Part shown: positions 1 to 9,683 of the stretch, piece after piece | Numbering within the stretch: the first letter of the stretch is position 1 | Layout of the letters: the number at the start of each line of letters is the position of its first letter | Assembly (NCBI RefSeq): GCF_031157525.1 | Contig: NZ_JAVIXR010000006.1 | Span: forward strand, 154,353 to 218,352 | DNA from: Marinobacter sediminicola | GTDB taxonomy: Bacteria; Pseudomonadota; Gammaproteobacteria; Pseudomonadales; Oleiphilaceae | Reading direction: 5' to 3' | Length of the DNA stretch: 64,000 bases | The notes under the pieces: generated by a model | Told to the model about the DNA's origin: nothing | The model's database searches: none | What the model saw: only the letters and a program-made list of their open reading frames with translations | Made by a program: the position numbers and the translations under genes

Positions 1-192
1 AACGCCCTTCTCTTTGGCGTCAAGGACAACCGAATCCGCAAGGGATTTAACGTGACGATTGGATGTTCCGGATGCCAGAACCATAAAATCGGTAACGCTG
101 GTACGGTCCCGCACATCAACAACGCTGATGTCTTTTGCTTTCACATCTTCAAGTGCATTCACTATCAGATCTTTGAGTTGCTCTGCCTGCAT
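1..192 (-). CDS. rsfS: Ribosomal silencing factor RsfS (N-terminal part, cut by window edge)
   Basis: The first 64 residues are present and the frame runs off the left edge. They begin [20 protein letters not shown] and continue into a [19 protein letters not shown] segment, the RsfS/DUF143 signature. RsfS binds ribosomal protein L14 and blocks joining of the ribosomal subunits when nutrients are scarce. The gene follows nadD on the same strand after a gap of about 70 bases, which is the usual nadD-rsfS pairing. The start ATG is at 192-190. Family identification is secure; only the N-terminal part can be judged here. Confidence 0.93.
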   Translation of the reverse strand, partial: MQAEQLKDLIVNALEDVKAKDISVVDVRDRTSVTDFMVLASGTSNRHVKSLADSVVLDAKEKGV

Positions 193-262
193 AATTACCC
201 TGTTGTCCGGGTGCCGGCCGGAATGGCCACCCGAAAAGTCATTTTCGATGGCGATTGTAGCA

Positions 263-919
263 CTAAAAGTTCTTTACGGGGCATGCCCCGTAAAGCCCCA
301 TACGTTGAATCTCCGCCAAGACCGCATCCGGAGCCAGATAACGGGGTGACAGGCCACGGCCAATCCGGTCACGGATGCCGGTTGCTGAAATATCCAGCCA
401 GGGCGGATTCAGGTTAAGAATCTTCCCGGCGGCACTGCGGTATAGATCTTCGGCGTTACCAACACTGCGCTCCTCAAGCAGCCTGGCTGGCTCATCTTTC
501 GGATCCAACGCTATGCCCGGACGCTGCACAACAATAATGTGAGCCAACTCAGGAATTTCCCGCCACTCATTCCAGCGATCAAGGCCGGCAAAGGCATCTG
601 TACCTAAAACCATAGCCAGCGGCACCTTGGCACCCAACTCGCTGCGCAGTTGGCGCAAGGTATCCGCCGTGAAGGACGCGCCTCCCCGGCGCAGTTCGCG
701 ATCGTCAACACTCAAGCGAGGCTCACCGGCAATCGCCAACTCAAGCAAGCGCAACCGTTGCTCGGCTGTCGCTCCTGTCTCACCCTTATGCGGGGGAATA
801 TGGCAGGGCATCAGACTTACGGGCACACCTCGAAGCCGCTCGCTAACCTCCAGTGCCAGGCGCAGATGCCCATGGTGTATCGGATCGAAGGTTCCACCAT
901 AAATCACATGCATCAGCAT
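263..919 (-). CDS. nadD: Nicotinate-nucleotide adenylyltransferase NadD
   Basis: Transfers AMP from ATP to nicotinate mononucleotide to give deamido-NAD in cytosolic NAD synthesis. The 218-residue protein has the nucleotidyltransferase signature [12 protein letters not shown] near residues 8-19, whose HxGH histidines bind ATP phosphates, and a C-terminal SATGIR motif matching the family ISxTxIR motif. Its start overlaps the proA stop by one base (TGATG on the minus strand), so the two are probably translationally coupled. A second ATG two codons in (913) is an alternative start. The last codons, encoding YGACPVK, lie in a perfect palindrome (273-294), described separately. Confidence 0.95.
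   Translation of the reverse strand: MLMHVIYGGTFDPIHHGHLRLALEVSERLRGVPVSLMPCHIPPHKGETGATAEQRLRLLELAIAGEPRLSVDDRELRRGGASFTADTLRQLRSELGAKVPLAMVLGTDAFAGLDRWNEWREIPELAHIIVVQRPGIALDPKDEPARLLEERSVGNAEDLYRSAAGKILNLNPPWLDISATGIRDRIGRGLSPRYLAPDAVLAEIQRMGLYGACPVKNF
273..294. repeat. 22-bp perfect palindrome at the 3' end of nadD
   Basis: The sequence TTTACGGGG-CATG-CCCCGTAAA is identical on both strands, so it encodes the same YGACPVK string in either direction. It covers the last codons of nadD just before the nadD-rsfS gap. As RNA it would form a GC-rich nine-pair stem with a four-base loop. No T-run follows on the minus strand, so a classical intrinsic terminator is not supported. An attenuating or RNA-stabilising hairpin, or a protein-binding site, remains possible. 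Confidence 0.6.
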
Positions 920-2175
920 CAGGCCCGAATATGCCCATCGCCGAACACCACATACTTCTGCGAGGTCAGCCCCTCAAGCCCAACCGGCCCGCGGGCATGT
1001 ATTTTGTCGGTGGAGATTCCAATCTCAGCTCCCAAGCCGTACTCAAAGCCATCCGCAAAGCGGGTGGATGCGTTGACCATCACGGAGCTTGAATCCACCT
1101 CGGTGATAAAGCGCCGGGCGCGAGTGTAATTCTCTGTGATAATGCTGTCGGTATGCTGGGAGCTGTAACGGTTGATGTGCGCAATCGCGCCATCCAACCC
1201 GTCCACCACTCGAATGGCCAACACAGGTGCCAGATATTCCTCCTCCCAATCCGCCACGGTGGCGGAGTTCATCTCCGGAATAATTTCCCGGGTTTGCTCG
1301 CACCCTCTAAGTTCTACACCCTTCTCAATAAACGCAGAGCTCAGCAGCGGTAACATATCAGCGGCAATTTCCTTATCCACCAACAGAGTCTCCATTGTAT
1401 TGCAGGTGCCATACCGGTGCGTTTTCGCATTAACCGCAACATTCAATGCTTTTTCAGGATCAGCATGGCTATCGATGTACACATGGCACACGCCATCCAG
1501 GTGTTTGATAACGGGCACCCGCGCGTCCCGGCTGATTCGCTCAATCAGGCCCTTACCGCCTCTGGGTACAATCACATCCACATAATCCGGCATGGTAATC
1601 AGCTCACCAACAGCCGCCCGATCCGTCGTTCTGATGACCTGCACAGCTGTTTCTGGCAAACCTGCATCGGCAAGCCCCCGGGCCAAACACAAGGCAATGG
1701 CCTGGTTGGAATGGATAGATTCGGAACCACCGCGCAAAATCGTGGCGTTGCCAGACTTCAAGCATAAGCTGGCAGCCTCAACCGTCACATTGGGCCGGGA
1801 TTCGTAAATAATGCCAATAACCCCCAAGGGCACACGCATCTTGCCTACTTGAATGCCGGATGGGCGGTAGGTCATGTCGGTAATTGCACCAATAGGGTCT
1901 GGCAAGGAGGCAACCTGTCGCAGGCCTTCAATCATGGCATCTACCCGCGCAGGCGTGAGCTCAAGCCTGTCCAACATAGCAGCGTCCAGACCACTTTCTT
2001 TCCCGGCGGCAAGATCACGAGCATTTGCCTCAGCCAGCTCACTGCGCGCCGCATCCAGCGCCTCCGCCGTTGCCAGAAGCGCCCGGTTTCGCACTTCAGT
2101 GGTAGACCGGGCAACGAGTGTCGCCGCTGCCCGGGCTTGCTGCCCGACTTCGGTCATATAAGCTGCAATATCCAT
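919..2175 (-). CDS. proA: Gamma-glutamyl phosphate reductase ProA
   Basis: Second enzyme of proline synthesis: NADPH-dependent reduction of gamma-glutamyl phosphate to glutamate semialdehyde in the cytosol. The 418-residue length matches the family (E. coli about 417). The catalytic cysteine is Cys258 in the [12 protein letters not shown] motif, and the ALDH-type [14 protein letters not shown] segment lies near residues 122-135. ATG start at 2175. It forms a tight minus-strand unit with nadD and rsfS. No proB is in the window. Confidence 0.97.
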   Translation of the reverse strand: MDIAAYMTEVGQQARAAATLVARSTTEVRNRALLATAEALDAARSELAEANARDLAAGKESGLDAAMLDRLELTPARVDAMIEGLRQVASLPDPIGAITDMTYRPSGIQVGKMRVPLGVIGIIYESRPNVTVEAASLCLKSGNATILRGGSESIHSNQAIALCLARGLADAGLPETAVQVIRTTDRAAVGELITMPDYVDVIVPRGGKGLIERISRDARVPVIKHLDGVCHVYIDSHADPEKALNVAVNAKTHRYGTCNTMETLLVDKEIAADMLPLLSSAFIEKGVELRGCEQTREIIPEMNSATVADWEEEYLAPVLAIRVVDGLDGAIAHINRYSSQHTDSIITENYTRARRFITEVDSSSVMVNASTRFADGFEYGLGAEIGISTDKIHARGPVGLEGLTSQKYVVFGDGHIRA

Positions 2176-2308
2176 CCCTTTACCTTATGTATTTTTGCCA
2201 GAATTCAGTAAATAGAGGTTAACTTTACCTTTCCCGTTTCAAGTACGCACCCCAAACAGATATTATACCGTTGCGGTACAACGGGAACCCCGAAAAAGGA
2301 CGAATACC

Positions 2309-3325
2309 ATGGCCCAGACGGCCGATAAGTTTTTGCTGAACCGGTTATCACGCGCCAGCCTCGCCGTTTTTGTGGCAATTGCTGTTTTGTGCGCCTTATT
2401 GGGCGAGCCGCTTACCGCGGCAAGCGCCGCAGCTGCGGCGGGCGTTATTATCTGCGGGCGTAGCTTTCATCCCAGCCGAGGCACCACTCCATGGCCAATG
2501 GTTCAAAGGCTGTTTTTTGTAGCGCTTATCCTCCTGCTGATGAGCAGCTTCTGGACAGGCCCCTGGGCACTCAGTCACTGGCTCTACGGACTCCCGCTGG
2601 TTGTATTTGCCCTGATACCCCGCGGCATCGCAGCTCCCACAACCATTGTAATAGTAGCTCTTGCCGTGACCGCAGCCCATTGGGCAGAAGGCATAGCTGA
2701 CCGACATCAGATGATCAGCGCCCTCCTGCTAACGGTACTGCTTTCTGCCGTGTTCATATTTTTGCGCGAGTATAAAACCCGCCAGCTAGCACCCCTGAGG
2801 CGCACAGATGAACTAACTCAAGCCGCCAGCCGGGAATATCTTTCTGCCGATCTGCACAAAGAAATTCAGCGCAGCGAGCGCGAGGGTACAGACATGTCGG
2901 TCATTATGATCGGCCTTGACGCCCATGCCAGCGACAACGATCCTGACGAAGACATCCGTTCAATTCTCCCAAGAATTGGCCGCTTTCTGCACTCTCAACT
3001 GCGGGATTTTGATACCTACTACCGGGCCGCAGACCTGCAGTTTCTGGTGATATTGCCGGGCATAGCCACTCAGGAGGCTACTCTCAGGGCGGAATCAATC
3101 CGCAAAGGGCTGGGAACACTGCTGGAAACCCACGGTATGAATCTGACCGTCAGTACTGGCATCGCCGGGCTGAACATTGGGGACAACGCCGACAGTCTCC
3201 AGCAGAGCGCCGCTAACGCTCTACGCAGAGCACAGCAACAAGGAGGCAACCGGACTCAGGCATATAGCACACGGTCACCGACTACACCCCCAACCCAGCC
3301 TCGTGCGGAGGGATCTGTACCATGA
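2309..3325 (+). CDS. Membrane protein with degenerate GGDEF-like domain (first of pair)
   Basis: A 338-residue protein with about five or six hydrophobic segments in residues 15-152, then a cytoplasmic GGDEF-fold domain (about 165-315) and a low-complexity Thr/Pro-rich tail. The fold is recognised from the order of elements and from RAADLQFLVILPG, which sits where active diguanylate cyclases have RxGGDEFxxxLPG. The signature here is ADLQF (241-245), so metal- and GTP-binding residues are missing and synthesis of c-di-GMP is not expected. The start is supported by AAAGGA upstream of ATG 2309. The stop overlaps the next start by four bases (ATGA), giving a coupled operon with two downstream genes. 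A sensor or partner-binding role is inference. Confidence 0.78.
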   Translation: MAQTADKFLLNRLSRASLAVFVAIAVLCALLGEPLTAASAAAAAGVIICGRSFHPSRGTTPWPMVQRLFFVALILLLMSSFWTGPWALSHWLYGLPLVVFALIPRGIAAPTTIVIVALAVTAAHWAEGIADRHQMISALLLTVLLSAVFIFLREYKTRQLAPLRRTDELTQAASREYLSADLHKEIQRSEREGTDMSVIMIGLDAHASDNDPDEDIRSILPRIGRFLHSQLRDFDTYYRAADLQFLVILPGIATQEATLRAESIRKGLGTLLETHGMNLTVSTGIAGLNIGDNADSLQQSAANALRRAQQQGGNRTQAYSTRSPTTPPTQPRAEGSVP

Positions 3326-4320
3326 CCGAAACCCGGCTGAGAACCTGGACTCACAGCATTGGCTATGGCATTGCCACCCTGTTTATATTCACCCTGGCTC
3401 TGCAAAATCTTCGATACGGCTTCTACGAGCTATTCTACCTTGCCGCTGGCATGGCCGCCCTGACCCTTGGCGGCATGGCCTACACACTCGTGAGTCGCCG
3501 GCGCCAACTCTCGGCACCAGGCCACCTGATTATTCTCGCAAGCCTGAACAGCGGCCTCCTGGCAGCGATGTTTACAATCGGCAGCACCAGCATTACCCAC
3601 TGGGCAATGCCGTTGCTGCTGCTCAATCTGCTCATACTGCCCCTTCGCCACGCCCTGATGCTTTCTCTGCTACTGCTTATCCCAATGTCGATTCTGCTGT
3701 TTATAAAGCAGCCGGCAGCCGATGCGATTACTGCTGTCAGTGGCTTATTCATCATCCTGACGGTTGCTGCACTTTATATATGGCAGTATGACCACATGGC
3801 GCAATCTGCAGAAGATCTTGCCATTACTGACCCAGTTACCGGCGCTCACAATGCCCGTTTCCTTGACGAAACCCTGCAGAAAGAAATCAGCCGGGCCATT
3901 GCCACCGGTCACAACCTCTCAGTGATAAACCTGACCATTGATTACGCCGACGAGGCCTCTAAACTCTATGGCGAGCCAGGCATGCAAGCGCTGTTTTACA
4001 ACATGACCCAACATCTTTTTGGTGTAATCCGTGCTGGCGACACTCTGTATACACTGAATGATTCCGAATTTTTCCTGATCTTGCCTTTCACGCCTGAAGA
4101 AGGTGTACGCGTCATTGCAGAACGCATCCGGCGCACAATTTCCGAAAGCGAATGGCCGGTAACGGGTACGGCTACAGTGAGTCTCGGCTGCACGACCCGT
4201 GGGAGCAGCGATACCCGCACCGACACCCTCCGAAATCGTGCCCATCAAGCCATGCTTGAAGCGCGCAAGCGCGGAGCTGATACGGCCTGGTTCAGCCCGG
4301 GAGAGACGCTCCGCACATGA
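3322..4320 (+). CDS. Membrane protein with degenerate GGDEF domain (second of pair)
   Basis: A 332-residue protein with the same plan as its upstream neighbour: about six membrane segments (residues 13-153), a short linker, then a GGDEF domain (about 163-325). It keeps the domain-entry motif LAITDPVTGAHNARFL (166-181), typical of GGDEF domains, but the active-site loop reads NDSEF (246-250) instead of GGDEF. Cyclase activity is therefore doubtful, although Glu and Phe are kept. It overlaps both neighbours by four bases (ATGA at each junction). The two proteins look like an old tandem duplication that has diverged. The ligand sensed and the partner are unknown. Confidence 0.8.
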   Translation: MTETRLRTWTHSIGYGIATLFIFTLALQNLRYGFYELFYLAAGMAALTLGGMAYTLVSRRRQLSAPGHLIILASLNSGLLAAMFTIGSTSITHWAMPLLLLNLLILPLRHALMLSLLLLIPMSILLFIKQPAADAITAVSGLFIILTVAALYIWQYDHMAQSAEDLAITDPVTGAHNARFLDETLQKEISRAIATGHNLSVINLTIDYADEASKLYGEPGMQALFYNMTQHLFGVIRAGDTLYTLNDSEFFLILPFTPEEGVRVIAERIRRTISESEWPVTGTATVSLGCTTRGSSDTRTDTLRNRAHQAMLEARKRGADTAWFSPGETLRT

Positions 4321-5768
4321 GCAGCGCCTGGCTTTCAGATCTGACTGCGTGGCTTAGCGCCAACCCCGGCTGGGTATCTCTGGCTTTATTCAGCACCGCA
4401 TTTATTGAATCCCTGGCGATTGCCGGCATTCTTGTGCCCGGCGTTGCCTTCCTGTTCACCCTTTCGGTTATGGCTGCTCAGATAGACATGCCCCTTATGA
4501 CCGTATTGGTTTGGGCTTGGCTGGGCGCAGTCAGCGGCGACACCGTAAGTTTTGCAATTGGCAGGCTGTTTCAGGGACGTCTGGCAAGTGTATGGCCATT
4601 AAACCATTACCCGGAACACATCAGAAAAGCAGAGACTTTCTTCCTTCTACATGGCGGAAAGAGCGTTATTATCGGGCGTTTTGTAGGGCCGTTGCGCCCT
4701 ATAATCCCCCTGGTTGCGGGCGCTCTGCTGATGCCTTGGCGCCGTTTTCTGGCCTTCAACATTGGCTCAGCCATTGGTTGGGCACCGGCCTATATTTTGC
4801 CGGGTTTTCTGGTGGGCGGCGCACTGGCCAGCGAACTTCAGCCACCAGCGCATGTGTATTTGGTTACCGGCATCAGCTTGGCAACACTGGCAATCATCTA
4901 TCTGGTTATCTTCCGCTTTCAACTGGGCCTTGGCGATAATAGCCGCCTCTACTTGTGGCTTCAGCGAAAGATGGCACAGTATGAAACAACGCATCGTTTT
5001 TGGCGCCTCTATTCCAACGAACGCCCAGCAAAAGAGAGCGAGTTTCCCCTTGCTTCACTTATGCTTGCTTTTGGTGCTCTTGCCCTGTTCATTCTCTGGG
5101 GCCAGCTCGCAACGATGACCGACGTGATCACGCCGTTCGATCAGCTGGTGATGCACTGGTTTAGTGATTTTCGCCAACCACTGCTGGATGCGCCGGTCAT
5201 TGCCGCCACACTGCTTGGTGACCCTCCTGTTCTTATCGCTGCCGCCGTCCTCGCGTGCTCTGCATTGGCGTTCAGGGGCCACTATGCAGCGTCTGTGCAT
5301 GTTTTCTCAGCCGCAATTCTGACAATTTTTCTGGTATGGGGCCTTAAATACGCCATTGGCTCAGTGCGTCCGGACCAGGTTGTAAATCCGCCATCATCAG
5401 GCTCTTTTCCCAGCGGCCACACGACAGGCATCACAGTGCTTTTCACTATGTTAGCCAGCTTCATAGCGGCAGAAACGCACACCCGGAAGCGCTGGCAAAC
5501 CTACATACTGTTTTCACTACCGTTGATCCCTGTCGCCATCAGCCGGCTTTACTTGGGCGTACACTGGTTCAGCGATATTGTAGGGGGACTGTTACTCGGG
5601 TTGGCGATCACTGGCGCAACAAGGGCCAGCTTCAGCCGGTTTGACCGGGTGCCTATTTCTCTGGATGTATTAAGCGTAGGGGCAGCACTAGCCTGGCTGT
5701 TGTTTTGCGGGGGCTACATATGGTTCATGTGGTCTGGAGCCATACAGCATTACGCGCCGGCCCTTTGA
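4317..5768 (+). CDS. DedA-family / PAP2 phosphatase fusion membrane protein
   Basis: A 483-residue protein. The N-terminal half (about 1-200) is a DedA/SNARE-associated domain with the family segment IGRFVGPLRPIIPLVAG. The C-terminal half (about 245-465) is a PAP2 lipid-phosphatase domain with three catalytic motifs: KYAIGSVRP, PSGHTTG and SRLYLGVHWFSD. DedA proteins include undecaprenyl-phosphate flippases, and PAP2 membrane enzymes include undecaprenyl-diphosphate phosphatases, so the fusion probably acts on lipid phosphates in the inner membrane; the substrate is inference. It is the last gene of an operon with two degenerate GGDEF proteins (ATGA overlap), which might control it. Confidence 0.9.
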   Translation: MSSAWLSDLTAWLSANPGWVSLALFSTAFIESLAIAGILVPGVAFLFTLSVMAAQIDMPLMTVLVWAWLGAVSGDTVSFAIGRLFQGRLASVWPLNHYPEHIRKAETFFLLHGGKSVIIGRFVGPLRPIIPLVAGALLMPWRRFLAFNIGSAIGWAPAYILPGFLVGGALASELQPPAHVYLVTGISLATLAIIYLVIFRFQLGLGDNSRLYLWLQRKMAQYETTHRFWRLYSNERPAKESEFPLASLMLAFGALALFILWGQLATMTDVITPFDQLVMHWFSDFRQPLLDAPVIAATLLGDPPVLIAAAVLACSALAFRGHYAASVHVFSAAILTIFLVWGLKYAIGSVRPDQVVNPPSSGSFPSGHTTGITVLFTMLASFIAAETHTRKRWQTYILFSLPLIPVAISRLYLGVHWFSDIVGGLLLGLAITGATRASFSRFDRVPISLDVLSVGAALAWLLFCGGYIWFMWSGAIQHYAPAL

Positions 5769-5773
5769 CGCTT

Positions 5774-6352
5774 TCAGCCCTCGTCAAGAGCATCCAGTAA
5801 CTCCTGCAGTCGAGCAAGGCGCGCCAATGGATCCTGCATTTCCAAAAGCTGCTGCTTATCCTGTTTGTCCAAAGGCAGCAGCTCCGTCAATCGCCAGCTG
5901 ACATCGCGGGCATCCTCATAATCAACACTCATGCCGAGCTCATCGATCACGGGGTGTCGAAACAGGGCGCGCAGCACGGATGGCAACTCATGAAATGCAG
6001 TGGGAATGCCCGTACCGGGTTCAGCCGGCAAAAACTCCACCTCACCCAGATTCAGCCCATCATCCTGTTGCCGGGAATCCGTGATGGTCACCTTTGAATC
6101 GCCTTCAACGGTGATTCCCAGCAACCCGTTGTCTAACTTTTTGAAATCGACAATGCGCACATAGGTGCCTGTTTCATAGAAGGATGCCGTGCGGCCGGCT
6201 TCATTGCCGTTGCGCAGCAAACTGATAACAAACCCTTGATCCTCTTTCATGCAACGGCTCAGCATATCGATGTAGCGCGGCTCGAACAGCTGCAAGGGAA
6301 TCCTGCCGCCAGGCAAAACAACGGAATTGAGTGGGAAGACAGGTACCTTCAT
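5774..6352 (-). CDS. LON-substrate-binding-domain protein
   Basis: A 192-residue stand-alone LON N-terminal domain protein. The start MKVPVFPLNSVVLPGG and LQLFEPRYIDML are typical of the family; there is no AAA or protease domain. Single-domain homologues are common in proteobacteria, but their function is not settled; substrate or peptide binding is the usual suggestion. The start overlaps the stop of the HDOD gene by four bases (ATGA), so the two are one transcription unit. The 3' end faces the end of the DedA-PAP2 gene with only a five-base gap. Confidence 0.88.
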   Translation of the reverse strand: MKVPVFPLNSVVLPGGRIPLQLFEPRYIDMLSRCMKEDQGFVISLLRNGNEAGRTASFYETGTYVRIVDFKKLDNGLLGITVEGDSKVTITDSRQQDDGLNLGEVEFLPAEPGTGIPTAFHELPSVLRALFRHPVIDELGMSVDYEDARDVSWRLTELLPLDKQDKQQLLEMQDPLARLARLQELLDALDEG

Positions 6353-7602
6353 CGAATCGACAGCAGCTGTTGCACTTCTTCAACTCGAGCTCGCGCTTCG
6401 GTGAGAAGCTCAAGGCTGCGGGATGCATTCAGCTCAAGGTTGCCCAACCTGCGATAGGCCGGCACGTCATCGAACGCAGGCAAACCTTCGTTCTGGCTTG
6501 ATCCGATCATGGCGTGTAGCTGCGCAACAATAACCACATCAACCAGTTGCGGCTCGGCCTCACGGCTTTCGTACCCCCAGTCTTCCGCATGACGCACAGC
6601 TTCGACAAAGGCCGGCGGAAACGACCAGCTTCCCAACACTGCGGTACCCACGTCAGCCCGCAGTTCGCTGATGGCATTCTTCAGGTTGGTATCGTCAGCA
6701 AACAGGTTCACGTGATGTTCCGCCTGCACCAGAACGGGCACCACACCTATGTCGTGCAGCAAGCCCGCCAGCAGTGCCTCTTCCGGGTTCAAACGAGTTG
6801 CATGATCGGCCAACACCCAGCAAAGCGCTGCCACCTCTCGGGAATGGCGCCAGAGCTTCTCCATTTCCTTTTGCAATGATGGGTGCCGGCTTTTGAACAC
6901 TTCCCGCATGGAAAACACCGTCACTAACTGCCGGGTTGTTCGCATTCCCAAACGCACCACAGTCTCGCGCACGTTGCGCACATCACTGAAGCCCCGATAA
7001 AGTGGGCTGTTACAGGCCCGCACCAGCTTGGCCGCCATGGCCGGATCGGCAGACACTGCGGTGGCCACTTCGTCGGCTGTGGAGTCATCCCGGTCTACCA
7101 GGCGCCGCACTTTCCAGGCCACATCGGGAACACTGGGCAATTTAAGCTGATTGGAGCGAAGCTCCGCGTAAAACTCCATCAATAGATGGTGTTCCTCACT
7201 TTCGCCATCCTGGCTTTCGCCCGAATCCATCTCTACCTGTGCCACTGGCGCCGAACGCAATAGCTGGTTGAGTACATCCTGTTCCACCACGAGAAACTCG
7301 CAATTTTTAACTGCCGTCACGTCGTACATTCTTGGCTGCAGTCTGGCGATGGGATTCAACGCCTGGTCGGTTTCAGCTTCAATAACCGATTTGCGCCCAT
7401 CTACTGACTCCAGCTCAACTTTCCCCGTTACCAGAAAATAATCAAGGCCGTCGCGCACACCACGTTCCAACACGCGCTGGCCAGGGCCGTGAGATCTGCG
7501 CTCCGCACGACTGGCCAGCACAACCAACTGATCATCAGTTAGTCGGTTCAGTGGCTGAAACTCCTTCAGGCGGCGCAGCGGCAGGCTTTCCTGGCTAGCC
7601 AT
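6349..7602 (-). CDS. Cyclic-nucleotide-binding-like / HDOD domain regulator
   Basis: A 417-residue cytosolic signalling protein. An N-terminal cNMP-binding-like beta-roll (about 10-125) precedes a HDOD domain (about 150-350), seen in KLPSVPDVAWKVRRLVD, ACNSPLYRG and LLAGLLHDIG. HDOD proteins serve as signalling scaffolds in bacteria and most lack hydrolase activity. I place the start at ATG 7602 because AGGAG lies seven bases upstream; a longer frame to 7671 has no such site. The gene pairs with the LON-domain gene and is divergent from ilvD. Confidence 0.87.
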   Translation of the reverse strand: MASQESLPLRRLKEFQPLNRLTDDQLVVLASRAERRSHGPGQRVLERGVRDGLDYFLVTGKVELESVDGRKSVIEAETDQALNPIARLQPRMYDVTAVKNCEFLVVEQDVLNQLLRSAPVAQVEMDSGESQDGESEEHHLLMEFYAELRSNQLKLPSVPDVAWKVRRLVDRDDSTADEVATAVSADPAMAAKLVRACNSPLYRGFSDVRNVRETVVRLGMRTTRQLVTVFSMREVFKSRHPSLQKEMEKLWRHSREVAALCWVLADHATRLNPEEALLAGLLHDIGVVPVLVQAEHHVNLFADDTNLKNAISELRADVGTAVLGSWSFPPAFVEAVRHAEDWGYESREAEPQLVDVVIVAQLHAMIGSSQNEGLPAFDDVPAYRRLGNLELNASRSLELLTEARARVEEVQQLLSIR

Positions 7603-7765
7603 AGATAATCTCCTAAGTTGGCTCAAAGCGGGAAATAGTGCTTTATAACATCTGTTAACGATTGTAACCATGACGCCGCAAAACAGCCATGCGCCTGGGG
7701 TCTAATCTGGTATCCTTTACACCTTCATCAGCCCCCCTATTCCCACAGAGAGAGACCAGAACACC

Positions 7766-9601
7766 ATGCCTCAGTATCGTTCGCGGACATCCACCGCAGG
7801 CCGTAACATGGCCGGCGCCCGCGCGCTCTGGCGCGCCACCGGCATGAAAGACGATGATTTCGGCAAGCCGATTATTGCCGTTGTTAACTCCTTCACACAG
7901 TTTGTGCCCGGGCACGTGCATCTCAAGGATCTGGGGCAGCTCGTATGCCGCGAAATTGAGGCTGCGGGTGGCGTTGCCAAAGAATTCAACACCATCGCGG
8001 TAGATGACGGCATCGCCATGGGCCACGACGGTATGCTTTACTCCCTGCCCTCCCGCGAAATCATTGCCGATTCGGTTGAATACATGGTGAATGCCCACTG
8101 CGCCGACGCAATGGTGTGCATCTCCAACTGCGACAAAATCACCCCGGGCATGATAATGGCAGCCATGCGTTTGAATATACCCGCCATTTTCGTATCTGGC
8201 GGCCCTATGGAAGCCGGCAAGACCAAGCTTTCTGAACACAAGCTGGACCTGGTGGATGCAATGGTGATAGCCGCCGACCCCACAGCCGACGATGAAAAGG
8301 TCGCAGAATACGAGCGCTCCGCTTGCCCAACCTGCGGCTCCTGCTCTGGCATGTTCACTGCCAACTCCATGAACTGCCTGGCAGAGGCCATTGGCCTGGC
8401 CCTACCTGGCAACGGCTCCATGCTTGCAACCCACGCCGACCGCGAGCAGCTATTCCTGAAAGCCGGTCGACAGATTGTGGAAAATACCAAACGTTATTAC
8501 GAACAGGACGACGCCAGCGTTCTTCCTCGCAGTATTGCGTCCATGGCCGCATTCGAAAACGCCATGGTGATGGATATCGCCATGGGAGGATCCACTAACA
8601 CGATCCTGCACTTGCTGGCAGCAGCTCAGGAAGGTGGGGTTCCGTTTACTCTGAACGAGATTGACCAGCTTTCCCGCAAGGTTCCGCAGCTGTGCAAAGT
8701 GGCACCCAACTCACCTAAATACCACATGGAAGACGTGCACCGTGCGGGTGGCATTATGGGGATTCTTGGCGAACTGGAGCGCGGCGGCCTGATCAACACC
8801 GATCTGCCAACGGTACACAGCAAAACCATGAAAGAGGCCCTCGAAACCTGGGACATCATGCGCTCCCCTCCCCCCGAAGTTGTTGAGTTCTACAAAGCAG
8901 GGCCGGCCGGAATTCCTACCCAGACCGCCTTTAGCCAAAGCACCCGCTGGCCCAGCCTGGACGGCGACCGTGAAGCCGGTTGCATCCGCTCCGTTGAACA
9001 CGCCTACAGCGCCGAGGGTGGCCTGGCCGTTCTTTATGGCAACATCGCTATTGACGGTTGTGTGGTGAAAACCGCTGGCGTGGACGAGAGCATTTTTGTA
9101 TTCGAAGGCAAGGCGAAAGTATTCGAAAGCCAGGACGCTGCGGTGGCGGGTATTCTGGAAGACGAGGTCAAGGCTGGCGACGTGGTCATTATCCGCTACG
9201 AAGGCCCCAAGGGCGGCCCCGGCATGCAGGAAATGCTTTACCCAACAAGCTACCTGAAGTCCAAAGGGCTCGGTAAAGACTGCGCACTGCTCACCGATGG
9301 CCGCTTCTCCGGTGGCACCTCCGGGCTTTCCATAGGACACGCCTCACCCGAAGCTGCGGCAGGTGGCGCAATAGGGCTGATCGAAGACGGCGATACCATC
9401 CTGATCGATATACCAGGACGATCCATCAATGTGCAACTGGATCAGCAGGAACTGGAGCGCCGTCGCGAAGCCCGCGACGCCAAAGGCTGGAAACCCGAAC
9501 AGCCCCGCGACCGCGCTGTATCCGCAGCCCTGAAAGCATACGCACTGCTAGCAACCAGCGCTGATAAAGGCGCCGTAAGGGATCTGGAAAAGCTCGGCTG
9601 A
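7766..9601 (+). CDS. ilvD: Dihydroxy-acid dehydratase IlvD
   Basis: Dehydrates 2,3-dihydroxy-isovalerate and the methylvalerate analogue to the 2-keto acids in valine and isoleucine synthesis, using a labile iron-sulfur cluster. The 611-residue protein shows [11 protein letters not shown] and [18 protein letters not shown], which carry the cluster cysteines, and ends near [17 protein letters not shown], the family's C-terminal signature. ATG start with GAGAGA upstream. It stands alone and ends at a strong hairpin terminator. Confidence 0.98.
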   Translation: MPQYRSRTSTAGRNMAGARALWRATGMKDDDFGKPIIAVVNSFTQFVPGHVHLKDLGQLVCREIEAAGGVAKEFNTIAVDDGIAMGHDGMLYSLPSREIIADSVEYMVNAHCADAMVCISNCDKITPGMIMAAMRLNIPAIFVSGGPMEAGKTKLSEHKLDLVDAMVIAADPTADDEKVAEYERSACPTCGSCSGMFTANSMNCLAEAIGLALPGNGSMLATHADREQLFLKAGRQIVENTKRYYEQDDASVLPRSIASMAAFENAMVMDIAMGGSTNTILHLLAAAQEGGVPFTLNEIDQLSRKVPQLCKVAPNSPKYHMEDVHRAGGIMGILGELERGGLINTDLPTVHSKTMKEALETWDIMRSPPPEVVEFYKAGPAGIPTQTAFSQSTRWPSLDGDREAGCIRSVEHAYSAEGGLAVLYGNIAIDGCVVKTAGVDESIFVFEGKAKVFESQDAAVAGILEDEVKAGDVVIIRYEGPKGGPGMQEMLYPTSYLKSKGLGKDCALLTDGRFSGGTSGLSIGHASPEAAAGGAIGLIEDGDTILIDIPGRSINVQLDQQELERRREARDAKGWKPEQPRDRAVSAALKAYALLATSADKGAVRDLEKLG

Positions 9602-9615
9602 TCTGGAGCCTTACA

Positions 9616-9660
9616 CGAAAAAGCCCGCACAGAACTTGCTATCTGCGCGGGCTTTTCGTT
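9616..9660 (+). terminator. Intrinsic terminator after ilvD
   Basis: An inverted repeat CGAAAA(A)GCCCGC / GCGGGCTTTTCG with an intervening loop follows the ilvD stop by 14 bases and ends in a T-rich run. Its symmetric A- and T-tracts could also stop transcription arriving on the minus strand from the convergent gene at 9684. Confidence 0.9.
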
Positions 9661-9683
9661 TTGATGTGCTTGTTGCGCCAGTC

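Noticed and set aside
2813..3060. First GGDEF protein as an active diguanylate cyclase
   Set aside because: The signature loop is ADLQF, lacking the glycines and acidic residues needed for GTP and metal binding.
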